64,000 bases of DNA from Ulvibacterium sp965248315 (GCF_965248315.1 NZ_CBDFIX010000002.1:3658001-3722000); one strand, 5' to 3'. Counted from the stretch's first letter, positions 23,985 to 33,256 are shown. Translations and numbers: made by a program. Notes: a model not told the origin generated them from the sequence alone.

Positions 23985-24754
23985 TCAATTTCCCCTTTAA
24001 AGACCCTTTTGGCAGGACCGATGAGATAAACATTGGTGTACTTCCCGTCATTTACGTCAAAGGTCACCTTAAGTTCTCCTCCTTGAGTCTGTATGCTTGC
24101 CTTATTGTGCTGTAATCTTCCTGTGCTGTGCAAAGCCAGAGCTACAGCGGTAACCCCGGTACCACAGGATAGTGTCTCATCCTCAACACCCCTTTCATAA
24201 GTCCTTACCGCAAATGAGCTGTTCTCCGTGGGTTCCACAAAATTGATATTACTTCCAGGCTTTCCATAAATACTATAGCGCAACCTTGCCCCTTCCTTGT
24301 ATACCTGAAAATCGGACAGACCTTGAACCCATTGTACGTGGTGGGGCGATCCCGTATCTAGGAAAATGGCATTTGGCTTCTGCCTTATGTCCGACACATC
24401 CTGCATCTTCAGGCTTACAACATTCCCCTCGATACTCGCTGTGTGAATGCCATCTGCCGCAGTAAAACGCATTTCATCATCAATCAGCCCCAAATGTTTC
24501 GCAAAGGCTACAAAACACCTTCCACCGTTACCACATAGACTGCCCTCGTTTCCATCGGCATTGTAGTACACCATTCCAAAACCGGAATCTTGATCTCCTT
24601 CCAGTAAAATAAGTCCGTCAGCGCCAATCCCAAATCTTCTATCACATAAGGAAGAAACCAAATTGGAATCCTTTTTAGGGAAAGTTTTCTGGCGATTATC
24701 AATCATCACAAAATCGTTCCCAGTTCCCTGATATTTGTAAAAAGTAAGTTTCAT
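23978..24754 (-). CDS. dapF: diaminopimelate epimerase DapF
   Basis: A 258-residue protein with KYQGTGNDFVMID at the start, the first catalytic cysteine in SLCGNGGRCFVAFAK and the second in LSCGTGVTAVALAL. It converts LL- to meso-diaminopimelate for lysine and peptidoglycan synthesis, which fits its location upstream of the peptidoglycan gene mltG. A TATCTTTG element (minus strand, 24771-24778) lies 17 bases before the ATG. Confidence 0.96.
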   Translation of the reverse strand: MKLTFYKYQGTGNDFVMIDNRQKTFPKKDSNLVSSLCDRRFGIGADGLILLEGDQDSGFGMVYYNADGNEGSLCGNGGRCFVAFAKHLGLIDDEMRFTAADGIHTASIEGNVVSLKMQDVSDIRQKPNAIFLDTGSPHHVQWVQGLSDFQVYKEGARLRYSIYGKPGSNINFVEPTENSSFAVRTYERGVEDETLSCGTGVTAVALALHSTGRLQHNKASIQTQGGELKVTFDVNDGKYTNVYLIGPAKRVFKGEIEC

Positions 24755-24770
24755 ATCACTATTTGCAGTA

Positions 24771-24778
24771 CAAAGATA
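24771..24778 (-). promoter_or_regulatory. -7 promoter element of dapF
   Basis: Reads TATCTTTG on the minus strand, a full match to TAnnTTTG, 17 bases ahead of the dapF ATG. The -33 element is not obvious. Confidence 0.5.
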
Positions 24779-24889
24779 TGACTTTATTTAAGCTAATTTT
24801 GGGAGTTAAAAAGTCGTTAAACGAATACCAATACATTTGGAATTCTGTTAATTTTATGCCGTATTTTAAAATTTTAAGAAAAATTACGC

Positions 24890-26290
24890 ATGAAAAAAAT
24901 AGGAAGTTCTTTATTGGTTGCCATTTTTGCAGGGGTAATTACCCTAGGTGCTTATAAACTCTTTTTTGAAAAGACCAGCTACGCAGTGGTTTCAGAAAAT
25001 AATGAAACACCAATTTTTGCGACTAGCACAAGCTATACCCCAACATCTGCCAAAGGCTCCGGTATCAACGAAGTGGATTTCACCATTGCAGCGGAAAATA
25101 CGGTAAACGCCGTGGTGCACGTAAAAAACCTGACCTTGAGCAGGGAGCCCAGTAGCCTGTTCGACTTTTTCTACGGATCAGGAGGGAGCCAAAAAGCACA
25201 AGTAGGTTCCGGGTCCGGAGTTATTATTACTCCAGATGGCTATATCGTTACCAATAATCATGTAATTAAAAATGCAAGTCAATTACAGATAACATTGAAT
25301 AACAACACAACATACGATGCGGAACTTATTGGTGCCGACCCCAATTCTGACATTGCCTTGCTAAAAATAGATGCAGACCGCTCCCTACCTTATTTGGCCT
25401 TTGGGGACTCCAATGACACTAAAATCGGTGAATGGGTTTTGGCCGTAGGCAACCCTTTTAACCTTACTTCCACCGTTACCGCCGGAATTGTAAGTGCAAA
25501 GGCTAGGGCTTTGGGAAAAGCCGACCAATCCTTTATTCAAACGGATGCTGCGGTAAACCCCGGGAATAGTGGTGGGGCATTGGTAAATACCAATGGAGAC
25601 CTCATTGGTATAAATACAGCAATAACCTCACAGACAGGTTCCTATGTAGGATATTCCTTTGCAGTTCCCAGTAATATTGCCAAAAAAGTAGTTGAGGATA
25701 TCATGGAATATGGTAATGTTCAAAAAGGTCTGTTGGGGATTACTCCAATCCGTCTAAATACACCTTACGCCACTGAGAAAGGCATAAAAAATATCGATGG
25801 GGTTTATATTGATGGCATTGAAAAAGGAATGGGTGCTGATGAAGCAGGCCTGCAACGCGGGGATATCGTAAAGCAAATCGATAACATTCAAGTACATAAA
25901 TTACCCGATTTAACCGGATATGTTTCTACCAAAAGACCTGGGGACAAAGTAGAGGTAATCGTTGATCGTGATGGGAAAACCCTACAAGTTGAGGTCTTAC
26001 TCAAGGAAAGACAAACCTTGATAGTTCCCATTATGGGATTTGAGGTAAAGAATCTTACCGATCAAGATAAAAAACGGTTTAGGACTAAAAAAGGCGTAAA
26101 AATTGTCGGGGTCCCTGAAACCTACCGTGGATATGGATTGTACGGCAAGATATTACTTGCCGTAGATGGTGAGGAAATTAATGATATACAGGAAGCTCGA
26201 ACCCTATTTGGCGGCATTAGCAGATATGGTAAAACAAGCATTACCATGCTAAACGAGGATGGGGAAAGGGAACGCCTCATCTTTCAATAA
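24890..26290 (+). CDS. HtrA/DegP-type periplasmic serine protease
   Basis: A 466-residue protein with an N-terminal membrane or signal segment (about 1-24), a trypsin-like domain and two PDZ domains. The catalytic triad is visible as His in TNNHVI, Asp in NSDIALLKID and Ser in NPGNSGGAL. The first PDZ domain begins near LLGITPIRLN and contains AGLQRGDIVKQI. It degrades or refolds damaged envelope proteins. A perfect terminator follows the stop. It is divergent from dapF. Confidence 0.95.
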   Translation: MKKIGSSLLVAIFAGVITLGAYKLFFEKTSYAVVSENNETPIFATSTSYTPTSAKGSGINEVDFTIAAENTVNAVVHVKNLTLSREPSSLFDFFYGSGGSQKAQVGSGSGVIITPDGYIVTNNHVIKNASQLQITLNNNTTYDAELIGADPNSDIALLKIDADRSLPYLAFGDSNDTKIGEWVLAVGNPFNLTSTVTAGIVSAKARALGKADQSFIQTDAAVNPGNSGGALVNTNGDLIGINTAITSQTGSYVGYSFAVPSNIAKKVVEDIMEYGNVQKGLLGITPIRLNTPYATEKGIKNIDGVYIDGIEKGMGADEAGLQRGDIVKQIDNIQVHKLPDLTGYVSTKRPGDKVEVIVDRDGKTLQVEVLLKERQTLIVPIMGFEVKNLTDQDKKRFRTKKGVKIVGVPETYRGYGLYGKILLAVDGEEINDIQEARTLFGGISRYGKTSITMLNEDGERERLIFQ

Positions 26291-26303
26291 AATAGCTTCG
26301 ATT

Positions 26304-26335
26304 AAAAAAACGCCCCTTTAAAGGGGCGTTTTTTT
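26304..26335 (+). terminator. rho-independent terminator of htrA
   Basis: A perfect palindrome built on CGCCCCTTTAAAGGGGCG with a run of A before and seven T after. It can work in both directions. Confidence 0.9.
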
Positions 26336-26370
26336 ATTGCATTTTTGCGCATTACTACCTTGAAAATCAG

Positions 26371-26378
26371 TATTTTTG
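26371..26378 (+). promoter_or_regulatory. -7 promoter element of the GAPDH-like gene
   Basis: TATTTTTG matches TAnnTTTG and lies about 38 bases before the ATG at 26417. A TTTTTG at about 26343-26347 could serve as -33, with rather long spacing. Confidence 0.45.
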
Positions 26379-26416
26379 CAGGGTACATACGTCTTATATG
26401 TTCAAAACTCCCCCCA

Positions 26417-27856
26417 ATGGAACATACGAAATCTTACGAAAAAGAATTGGCTTTTCAAGCTGATAGAAGAAAGGCCACCACCGAATTCATTAAGATAATA
26501 AGTGATTTGTGGTATGATAAGGCCATTGAAGTGGTTTTGTTCCAAAATCAAACTATCGATAAAAACGTAAGTGACATCATTCACTTGCATGAATATGCCG
26601 GTGAATTTGTACAAAAACCAATTTCGATTTTTGATTCCCTGGAAATCCTAAGGGCCATAAACGATTTAAAGTTGCCCCCGTCCAAGTTGGATATAGGAAA
26701 GCTTACGTATGAGTACCATTCGGACGAAAACAACTTCCAGGACGTAAAGTCCTTCGTTATAGACAAATTGAAGGGAGCAGGGAAAAGCAAGCGCCAGCAG
26801 CCTAAAAATGTTGTTCTCTATGGTTTTGGAGGAATTGGAAGATTACTGGTACGAGAGCTTATGGCAAGGACCGGAAAAGGCGACCAGTTGCAATTGAAAG
26901 CTATTGTTGTAGGCGAAGAGCTAAATGCCAAGGCTTTGGCGAAAAATGCCGATCTGCTATGTATGGATTCCGTATATGGAAGGTTTATGGGTACGGTAGA
27001 CATTGATCTGGAAAATAATCTACTGATAGTAAATGGGACACCGGTATATTTTATCCAAGCCGAAAAACCGGAAGATATAGACTATACGAAATATGGGATC
27101 TCCAATGCTTTGGTCATAGACAATACGGCTTCGTTCCGCTGCCAACGTGAACTCAGCAGACACTTGAAATCCAAAGGAGTGAATAGGGTTTTACTCGCTG
27201 CCCCGGGCAAGGAAGTACCAAACATCGTATACGGGGTGAATCACCACGATTATAACCCGAATAATACCAACATGTATTCCGCAACTTCCAGCACCGCAAA
27301 CGCCATTACGCCTATTCTTAAGGTTTTGGAGGACTCATTAGGTATTAAAAAAGGGCATTTGGAATTCATCCATACCTGTACCAATGATATGGGCAATACA
27401 TCAGAAAAATATAATCGTAGAGGAATCGGGGCGCCGCACATGGTCATTACAGAAACGAGTGAAGAGTTAGCTGCGGCAAAGGTTCTACCCTCCTTAAAAG
27501 GTAAACTTACCTCTAATGTCATACAGGTACCGGCCCCAAATGGTTCGTTGGCCATTTTAAATCTGGAGGTAAAAAACAGGACTTCTTTGGACGGCATAAA
27601 TACCATAGTAAAGAAGTATGCACTAGAAGGCGATTTGGTTGAACAAATTAAATATTCCCTCAATAAACAAATGGTGTGCTCGGATATGGCAGAAACTTCG
27701 GCCCCTGCTATTTACGACAGCAGTGCGACCATAGTTTCAGGAAATGGGAAAAACATCGTATTGTATATCTGGTATGACAATGCGTATGGTTATACACACC
27801 AGATTATACGGCTTGCCAAGTATATAGCCAAGGTAAAAAGGTATACCTATTACTGA
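26417..27856 (+). CDS. long-form GAPDH homologue lacking the catalytic cysteine
   Basis: The ATG at 26417 gives 479 residues; codons upstream are open but follow a TATTTTTG element. Residues 1-130 are the N-terminal extension of the long-form GAPDH found in Bacteroidota, then a NAD-binding domain and a C-terminal GAPDH domain ending WYDNAYGYTHQIIRLAKYIAKV. The usual SCTTN motif reads TSSTAN: Ser292 replaces the catalytic Cys. The NAD-binding GFGRIGR reads GFGGIGR (136-142). His319 is kept (FIHTCTND), but the phosphate-site region RRGRAAA has become RRGIGAP. It is probably not a normal GAPDH; a regulatory or other role is inference. Confidence 0.85.
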   Translation: MEHTKSYEKELAFQADRRKATTEFIKIISDLWYDKAIEVVLFQNQTIDKNVSDIIHLHEYAGEFVQKPISIFDSLEILRAINDLKLPPSKLDIGKLTYEYHSDENNFQDVKSFVIDKLKGAGKSKRQQPKNVVLYGFGGIGRLLVRELMARTGKGDQLQLKAIVVGEELNAKALAKNADLLCMDSVYGRFMGTVDIDLENNLLIVNGTPVYFIQAEKPEDIDYTKYGISNALVIDNTASFRCQRELSRHLKSKGVNRVLLAAPGKEVPNIVYGVNHHDYNPNNTNMYSATSSTANAITPILKVLEDSLGIKKGHLEFIHTCTNDMGNTSEKYNRRGIGAPHMVITETSEELAAAKVLPSLKGKLTSNVIQVPAPNGSLAILNLEVKNRTSLDGINTIVKKYALEGDLVEQIKYSLNKQMVCSDMAETSAPAIYDSSATIVSGNGKNIVLYIWYDNAYGYTHQIIRLAKYIAKVKRYTYY

Positions 27857-28013
27857 TCAGGATTACACTAGCAGTGTAAACATCTTGATTACGCTGGGGA
27901 AATTCTGTACATACCCTACCTAATCATCAAATTTTTTTCTTAATTAATAATATTGGGTTACTTTAGTCCCACTCTAAATCATTAATTTAACATTACTTAA
28001 GAATTACTTAAAC

Positions 28014-28634
28014 ATGAGAAGTTTTAAGATACTGTTTACCATTATGGTCTTATTTGCATTTCACCTACAATTTGCACAGGATCAAGGCACTCAACCGGAA
28101 TTGTCCTTGGACAAAGGTCCGATAGACAATCAATTCGAATTTGTATATAAAAAATCAGGAAATTACCGTGCTGATGGCAAACGGTATGAAGTTGTGCGTG
28201 TTATCTCTTTGGATAAGCTCCGTAAAAATGTTCTGGACACCTTGGAATCCTATAATAAAAGGGCCAATGAACTTAGAGCCACCATCTCTGGACACGAGAC
28301 GACCATAGCATCCTTGAACAAAAAATTGGATGAGACTACCAACAGCCTTACCACCGTTACAGGAGAAAAGGACAGTATGTCATTTTTGGGCATCCAAGTT
28401 TCCAAGGGAACCTATAATTTTATCTTATGGACGGTTATACTCGGGCTTTTGCTTTTGCTGTTGTTGTTTATCTATAGATTCCGGAAAAGTAATATTCTGA
28501 CCCAAGAGGCCAAACAAAATCTTTCTGAATTGGAGACGGAGTACGAAGATCACAGAAGAAGGGCCTTGGAGCGCGAACAGAGGATTAGCAGGCAATTACA
28601 GGACGAAATCAACAAATACAAAAAATCCAAATAA
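28014..28634 (+). CDS. exported coiled-coil protein with one membrane helix, unknown function
   Basis: A 206-residue protein with a signal peptide (about 1-22, ending LQFAQD), a soluble part containing FEFVYKKSGNYRADGKRYEVVR, a coiled coil (about 85-125), one transmembrane segment (about 133-153) and a charged C-terminal helix (EQRISRQLQDEINKYKK). Homologues in Flavobacteriia are often labelled tRNA (guanine-N1)-methyltransferase, as I recall, but nothing here resembles a SPOUT methyltransferase; that name probably leaked from the nearby trmD gene. Confidence 0.8.
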   Translation: MRSFKILFTIMVLFAFHLQFAQDQGTQPELSLDKGPIDNQFEFVYKKSGNYRADGKRYEVVRVISLDKLRKNVLDTLESYNKRANELRATISGHETTIASLNKKLDETTNSLTTVTGEKDSMSFLGIQVSKGTYNFILWTVILGLLLLLLLFIYRFRKSNILTQEAKQNLSELETEYEDHRRRALEREQRISRQLQDEINKYKKSK

Positions 28635-28686
28635 GGCGCTACTTTGGTATTTGCAATGCCTGTGCCTCGGCTTATTCGAATAATTA

Positions 28687-29130
28687 ATGCTGTCTATAGT
28701 TAAAGCCGATAAGACCCATATGCCCCTAATCGTTCCTTTATTCGATGGGTATCGGTTGTTTTATGGTAAGCAGTCCAACTTGACCGCTGCCCGGAAGTTC
28801 CTAGAAGAAAGGTTTGATCGTAACGAATCGGTACTATTTCTTGCCTTGTATCAGGAAAAACCTGTTGGCTTCACTCAATTATATACTACATTTTCTTCTG
28901 CCTCCCTACAGCCCTTTTTTATTCTCAACGATTTGTATGTAGACAAGTCTTTTAGAAAGATGGGAATTGGCGAGGCCCTTTTGCAGACGGCAAAAGAGCA
29001 CTGTTTGAAATTGGGTTATAAAGGGCTGGCTTTGGAAACGGAAACGGACAATCCCGCTCAAAAGTTATACGAACGATTGGGCTGGAAAAAGGATTCGCGT
29101 TGGTTTCATTACTTTTGGACTCCGGAATAG
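28687..29130 (+). CDS. GNAT family N-acetyltransferase
   Basis: A 147-residue single-domain acetyltransferase. It has LNDLYVDKSFRKMGIGEALLQTAKEHC as motif A and the C-terminal half LALETETDNPAQKLYERLGWKKDS. The FYGKQSNLTAARKFLEERF segment and the ending RWFHYFW suggest the group of GNAT proteins found beside trmD or on their own in flavobacteria. The substrate is unknown. It lies 20 bases upstream of trmD. Confidence 0.86.
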   Translation: MLSIVKADKTHMPLIVPLFDGYRLFYGKQSNLTAARKFLEERFDRNESVLFLALYQEKPVGFTQLYTTFSSASLQPFFILNDLYVDKSFRKMGIGEALLQTAKEHCLKLGYKGLALETETDNPAQKLYERLGWKKDSRWFHYFWTPE

Positions 29131-29150
29131 ATCCATAAAATTAATTCCCA

Positions 29151-29825
29151 ATGCGTATCGATATCATTACCGTTCTACCAGAACTACTTCGTAGTCCTTT
29201 TGAGGCCTCCATCTTAAAAAGGGCCATAGAGAAAGGACTGGTAGAGGTGCATTTTCATAATCTAAGGGACTACACGGACCATAGTTACAACCAAGTGGAT
29301 GACTACCAATTTGGTGGAGGTGCGGGAATGGTACTAATGATAGAACCAATTGACCGATGTATCTCTGCCCTTAAGTCGGATCGCGAATATGATGAGGTAA
29401 TCTATATGACGCCCGATGGTAAAACATTGAATCAAAAAATGGCCAACGGACTATCCCTACTAAAGAATGTTATCTTGCTATGTGGTCACTATAAGGGAGT
29501 TGATCAAAGGGTAAGGGACACCATGATCACCAAGGAGATTTCCATAGGGGATTATGTATTATCCGGTGGTGAGTTGGCAGCCGCTGTTCTATGCGATACC
29601 ATCATCAGATTGATTCCCGGTGTACTCAACAACGAAACTTCGGCCTTGACGGATACCTTCCAGGACAATCTTCTCGCTCCACCGGTGTATACCAGACCGT
29701 CCGAGTACAAAGGGATGAAGGTCCCTGAAGTTCTCTTGAGTGGTAACTTCCCAAAAATTGAGCGTTGGCGGGAAGAAGAGGCCTTAAAGAGAACGGAAAA
29801 TCTTAGACCGGACCTCTTGGAATAG
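29151..29825 (+). CDS. trmD: tRNA (guanine-N1)-methyltransferase TrmD
   Basis: A 224-residue SPOUT methyltransferase. The knot region shows LCGHYKGVDQRV and EISIGDYVLSGGELAA, and the start MRIDIITVLPELL is typical. It methylates G37 of tRNAs to prevent frameshifting. rplS follows, as in many bacteria, but with its own promoter here (29872-29901). Confidence 0.96.
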   Translation: MRIDIITVLPELLRSPFEASILKRAIEKGLVEVHFHNLRDYTDHSYNQVDDYQFGGGAGMVLMIEPIDRCISALKSDREYDEVIYMTPDGKTLNQKMANGLSLLKNVILLCGHYKGVDQRVRDTMITKEISIGDYVLSGGELAAAVLCDTIIRLIPGVLNNETSALTDTFQDNLLAPPVYTRPSEYKGMKVPEVLLSGNFPKIERWREEEALKRTENLRPDLLE

Positions 29826-29871
29826 TATAGCATTAGGTTGTGCGCCCCCATTAAAATTTATAAGGAATAGC

Positions 29872-29901
29872 TTGTAGTTTCTAATTTATAAACTATTTTT
29901 G
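29872..29901 (+). promoter_or_regulatory. promoter of rplS
   Basis: TTG at 29872-29874 and TATTTTTG at 29894-29901 are separated by 19 bases, an excellent match to the flavobacterial promoter (TTTG-N19-TAnnTTTG). The leader to the rplS ATG would be about 68 bases. Confidence 0.75.
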
Positions 29902-29972
29902 CACACTGTTAAATTAACCTCTGACGAAAATCGTGAATGTTGATTTAAAAAATACAATAAAGATAAGAGACC

Positions 29973-30323
29973 ATGGAGTCACTACTAAAATTTGTTGAAA
30001 ACGAATTTGTTCCTAAAAATGAATTTCCGGAGTTTTCCGCAGGAGATACCATTACGGTATACTATGAAATAAAGGAAGGTGAAAAGACACGTACCCAGTT
30101 TTTTAGGGGAGTTGTAATACAGCGAAGAGGTTCTGGGACAACCGAGACCTTTACCATTCGCAAAATGTCCGGTACAGTCGGTGTAGAGCGAATATTCCCA
30201 ATTCACATGCCCGCCCTACAAAAGATTGAAATAAACAAAAAAGGCAAGGTACGCCGAGCACGAATCTTTTATTTCAGAGGCCTTACCGGTAAAAAAGCAA
30301 GGATAAAGGAAATTCGGTCATAG
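29973..30323 (+). CDS. rplS: 50S ribosomal protein L19
   Basis: A 116-residue L19. It has FSAGDTITVYYEIKEGEKTRTQFFRGVVIQRRGSG, FTIRKMSGTVGVERIFPIHMP and the C-terminal RARIFYFRGLTGKKARIKE, the whole of the family pattern. It lies at the 30S-50S interface. A strong terminator follows 27 bases after the stop. Confidence 0.97.
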   Translation: MESLLKFVENEFVPKNEFPEFSAGDTITVYYEIKEGEKTRTQFFRGVVIQRRGSGTTETFTIRKMSGTVGVERIFPIHMPALQKIEINKKGKVRRARIFYFRGLTGKKARIKEIRS

Positions 30324-30349
30324 AACTTTTGAAAAATTATAAAATAGAG

Positions 30350-30381
30350 CCCTTTCCATGTATGAGTGGAAAGGGTTTTTT
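30350..30381 (+). terminator. rho-independent terminator of rplS
   Basis: Arms CCCTTTCCA and TGGAAAGGG pair perfectly around an 8-base loop and are followed by TTTTTT. Confidence 0.9.
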
Positions 30382-30854
30382 GTTTATGAACAATTGTTAA
30401 TAATAATAGTTCATATCATGTTGATTTTTAATTTCTTACGAATTTTTGCAATTACGGATAATTGTGGTATATTTAAGTGTGAGTTAAAGGAAATATTTGG
30501 AGAAATATGAGTTTAATTCACTATAAAGTTTACGTTCTTTATATTGTTGTTTAGCTGTATTGGAATTTTGAGTTGCAATGTGAATTGCTTCCAGTTTTTT
30601 AATTAGGCGAGCATAATAGCCGAGGGCTGTCGCTCTTGGCAGATTTATGTGGATGTTCTTTACGTTAAATGCAAAGTCTCGGCTCTGTATTTAAGATAAG
30701 TCCATTAAAATAACAAAAAGAAACATGGAGTAGTTGCTTGGTTTGATAATTAAGAACAAAAGATGTTTCAAACGTTTGAGCAGTGATGTAAATGCAGTCA
30801 ATGGCTGCGGTTTTGTTGTAAATACAAAGCACAAGGTTTACGAACTGTTTCTAG

Positions 30855-30893
30855 AAAGCCATGTCAATGTATCCGTACAATGATATGGCTTTT
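30855..30893 (+). terminator. candidate orphan terminator hairpin
   Basis: Arms AAAGCCATGTCA and TGATATGGCTTT pair over 12 bases with one G-U pair around a 14-base loop, then TTTGTTCTTTG. No gene precedes it on this strand after the rplS terminator. Confidence 0.35.
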
Positions 30894-31000
30894 GTTCTTT
30901 GTTATAAATCCTGCCCTACCCCATGTATATCTCTCGACCTATGTTTCAATTGCCCATGGATAAATCAAATTTTGCTGCCCGCTAGGCATGTTTAAAATTG

Positions 31001-31008
31001 TATATTTG
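31001..31008 (+). promoter_or_regulatory. -7 promoter element of icd
   Basis: TATATTTG is a full TAnnTTTG match, 28 bases before the icd ATG. A TTTTG at 30970-30974 could be the -33 element, at longer than usual spacing. Confidence 0.5.
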
Positions 31009-31036
31009 CTCCGCTTAATACAAAACGAGAGTTTAA

Positions 31037-33256
31037 ATGCCAAAAATTTTATATACCCAAACTGATGAGGCTCCGGCCTTGGCCACCCAATCCTTTCTTC
31101 CCATAGTAAAAGCGTATGTTAAAACATCCGGAATAACCATTGAAACCAAGGATATTTCCTTAGCAGGACGGATTATTGCGAAGTTTCCGGATTTTTTAAG
31201 TCCGGATTTACAACTACCCGATAATCTTCAAGAACTCGGAAATTGGGCCAAAAATCCAGAAGCCAATATTATTAAATTACCCAACATTAGTGCGTCTATT
31301 CCACAACTAAAGGAGGCCATTGAAGAGCTTCAAGGTAAGGGATATTCCCTACCGGATTACCCTGACGAGCCCAAAAACGAAAGGGAAAAAGAAATTAAAT
31401 CCCGCTATGATGGAATTAAGGGTAGTGCGGTAAATCCAGTATTACGTGAAGGAAATTCGGATCGCAGGGCTCCAAGAGCCGTTAAGAATTATGCCAAGAA
31501 GAATCCTCATCCCATGGGAGCTTGGAACCCGGATTCCAATACCCATGTAGCTACAATGAACCAAGGGGACTTCAAATCCAATGAAAAATCCTTGACCTTG
31601 GTCCACGCTACGGATGTGAAGATAGAATTGCTGAAAAACGACGGTTCATCCATTGTGCTAAAAGATAAAATTTCACTCCTGGAAAAGGAAATTATCGACG
31701 CCACGGTAATGCGAAAAAAAGCCTTGGTTACATTTTTAGAAGAACAGGTAAGGGATGCCAAGGAGAAGGGGGTATTGTTTTCCCTTCACATGAAAGCCAC
31801 AATGATGAAGGTCTCGGACCCCATTATCTTCGGACATGCGATGAAGGTTTTCTTTGCGGAAGTCTTTGAAAAACATGGAGATACATTTGAAACCCTTGGC
31901 GTGAGTGCCAACGATGGATTGGAAAATCTCCTCAACAAATTAAAAGACCTTCCTCAAGATCAAAGGGCAGAAATTGAATCCGATATTGAAAAAACCATTG
32001 CCGAGGGGCCGGATTTGGCCATGGTAAATTCCGATAAGGGAATTACCAATCTTCATGTACCTAGCGATATCATTATTGATGCCTCAATGCCCGCAATGAT
32101 TCGTAATTCCGGCCAAATGTGGGACTCAGAGGGCAAATCAAAAGATACGAAGGCTGTAATACCGGATAGTAGTTATGCCGGAATTTATGAGGCTACTATA
32201 GCGTTTTGCAAAGAAAATGGTGCTTTTGACCCCAAAACCATGGGCACTGTTCCAAATGTTGGGCTAATGGCCCAAAAGGCCGAAGAATATGGGTCTCATG
32301 ACAAAACTTTTGAAATTCCATCCGATGGTATTGTAAAGGTAATCGACCTAAATTCAAATGAAACATTGCTTCAACATACCGTTGAACAGGGTGATATTTG
32401 GCGTATGTGCCAGGTAAAAGACGCTCCTATACAAGATTGGGTGAAATTAGCCGTGTCACGTGCCAAGGCCACCCAAAACCCAACTGTATTTTGGTTGGAC
32501 AAAGATCGGGCCCACGATGTCGAATTAATCAAGAAAGTCAATGAATACCTTCCACTTCATGATACAACAGGGTTGGATATAAGAATCCTATCCCCCATTG
32601 AGGCCACAAAATTTACCTTACAACGTTTAAAGGAAGGCGAAGATACTATTTCGGTCTCTGGAAATGTATTACGGGACTACCTTACCGATCTTTTCCCAAT
32701 ATTGGAAGTAGGAACCAGTGCCAAGATGTTGTCCATAGTACCTCTAATGAATGGAGGAGGTCTTTTTGAGACCGGTGCCGGAGGTTCTGCACCCAAACAT
32801 GTTGAACAATTTTTAGAAGAGGGCCATCTGCGTTGGGATTCTCTGGGAGAATTTCTTGCCCTTGGCGTTTCCCTAGATTTTTTTGGAGAAAAGAACAATA
32901 ACGAAAAGGCCCGCATACTTGGAGACGCTTTGGACACGGCTACCGAAGTATTCCTCGAAAATAATAAGGCACCTTCCAGGAAGGTAAATGAACGTGATAC
33001 GCGAGGAAGCCATTTTAAGCTTGCCATGTACTGGGCTCGGGCGTTGGCCGATCAAAATAGGGACCTGGAATTAAAGGCTATCTTTACGACCATTGCAAAG
33101 GAAATGGAGGAGAACGAGCTGAAGATTAAAAACGAGTTATTGGCGGCCCAAGGAAGTCCGCAGGATATTGGTGGTTACTACAAACCTGATTATGAAAAGG
33201 TTTCCGATGTTATGCGGCCAAGTACCACATTAAATGAAATCCTTTCGACAATTTAG
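31037..33256 (+). CDS. icd: NADP-dependent isocitrate dehydrogenase, monomeric type
   Basis: A 739-residue protein of the monomeric IDH family, the usual length. Family segments include the start KILYTQTDEAPALATQSFLPIVKAY, LREGNSDRRAPRAVKNYAKKNPHPMG (with the isocitrate-binding Ser/Asn/Arg residues), HATMNQGDF-like HVATMNQGDF, and GGGLFETGAGGSAPKHVEQF. It oxidises isocitrate to 2-oxoglutarate with NADP in the TCA cycle. It stands alone, between the gene-free region and the receptor gene. Confidence 0.96.
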   Translation: MPKILYTQTDEAPALATQSFLPIVKAYVKTSGITIETKDISLAGRIIAKFPDFLSPDLQLPDNLQELGNWAKNPEANIIKLPNISASIPQLKEAIEELQGKGYSLPDYPDEPKNEREKEIKSRYDGIKGSAVNPVLREGNSDRRAPRAVKNYAKKNPHPMGAWNPDSNTHVATMNQGDFKSNEKSLTLVHATDVKIELLKNDGSSIVLKDKISLLEKEIIDATVMRKKALVTFLEEQVRDAKEKGVLFSLHMKATMMKVSDPIIFGHAMKVFFAEVFEKHGDTFETLGVSANDGLENLLNKLKDLPQDQRAEIESDIEKTIAEGPDLAMVNSDKGITNLHVPSDIIIDASMPAMIRNSGQMWDSEGKSKDTKAVIPDSSYAGIYEATIAFCKENGAFDPKTMGTVPNVGLMAQKAEEYGSHDKTFEIPSDGIVKVIDLNSNETLLQHTVEQGDIWRMCQVKDAPIQDWVKLAVSRAKATQNPTVFWLDKDRAHDVELIKKVNEYLPLHDTTGLDIRILSPIEATKFTLQRLKEGEDTISVSGNVLRDYLTDLFPILEVGTSAKMLSIVPLMNGGGLFETGAGGSAPKHVEQFLEEGHLRWDSLGEFLALGVSLDFFGEKNNNEKARILGDALDTATEVFLENNKAPSRKVNERDTRGSHFKLAMYWARALADQNRDLELKAIFTTIAKEMEENELKIKNELLAAQGSPQDIGGYYKPDYEKVSDVMRPSTTLNEILSTI

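Larger units (their letters stand above)
30382..31036. other. 655-base gene-free region ahead of icd
   Basis: No ORF of useful length and no tRNA is seen. Two structures stand out. One is an inverted repeat AGCCGAG (30616-30622) with CTCGGCT (30677-30683) around 54 bases. The other is a 12-base-arm hairpin (30855-30892). The icd promoter lies at the right end. A small RNA or a decayed gene is possible. Confidence 0.4.

Noticed and set aside
27863..27879. Terminator after the GAPDH-like gene
   Set aside because: TTACACT/AGTGTAA is a perfect 7-base stem with a 3-base loop, but no T-run follows.
30382..31036. tRNA or rRNA gene
   Set aside because: No TTCGANNC T-loop pattern with paired acceptor arms, and no rRNA-like sequence recognised by eye.
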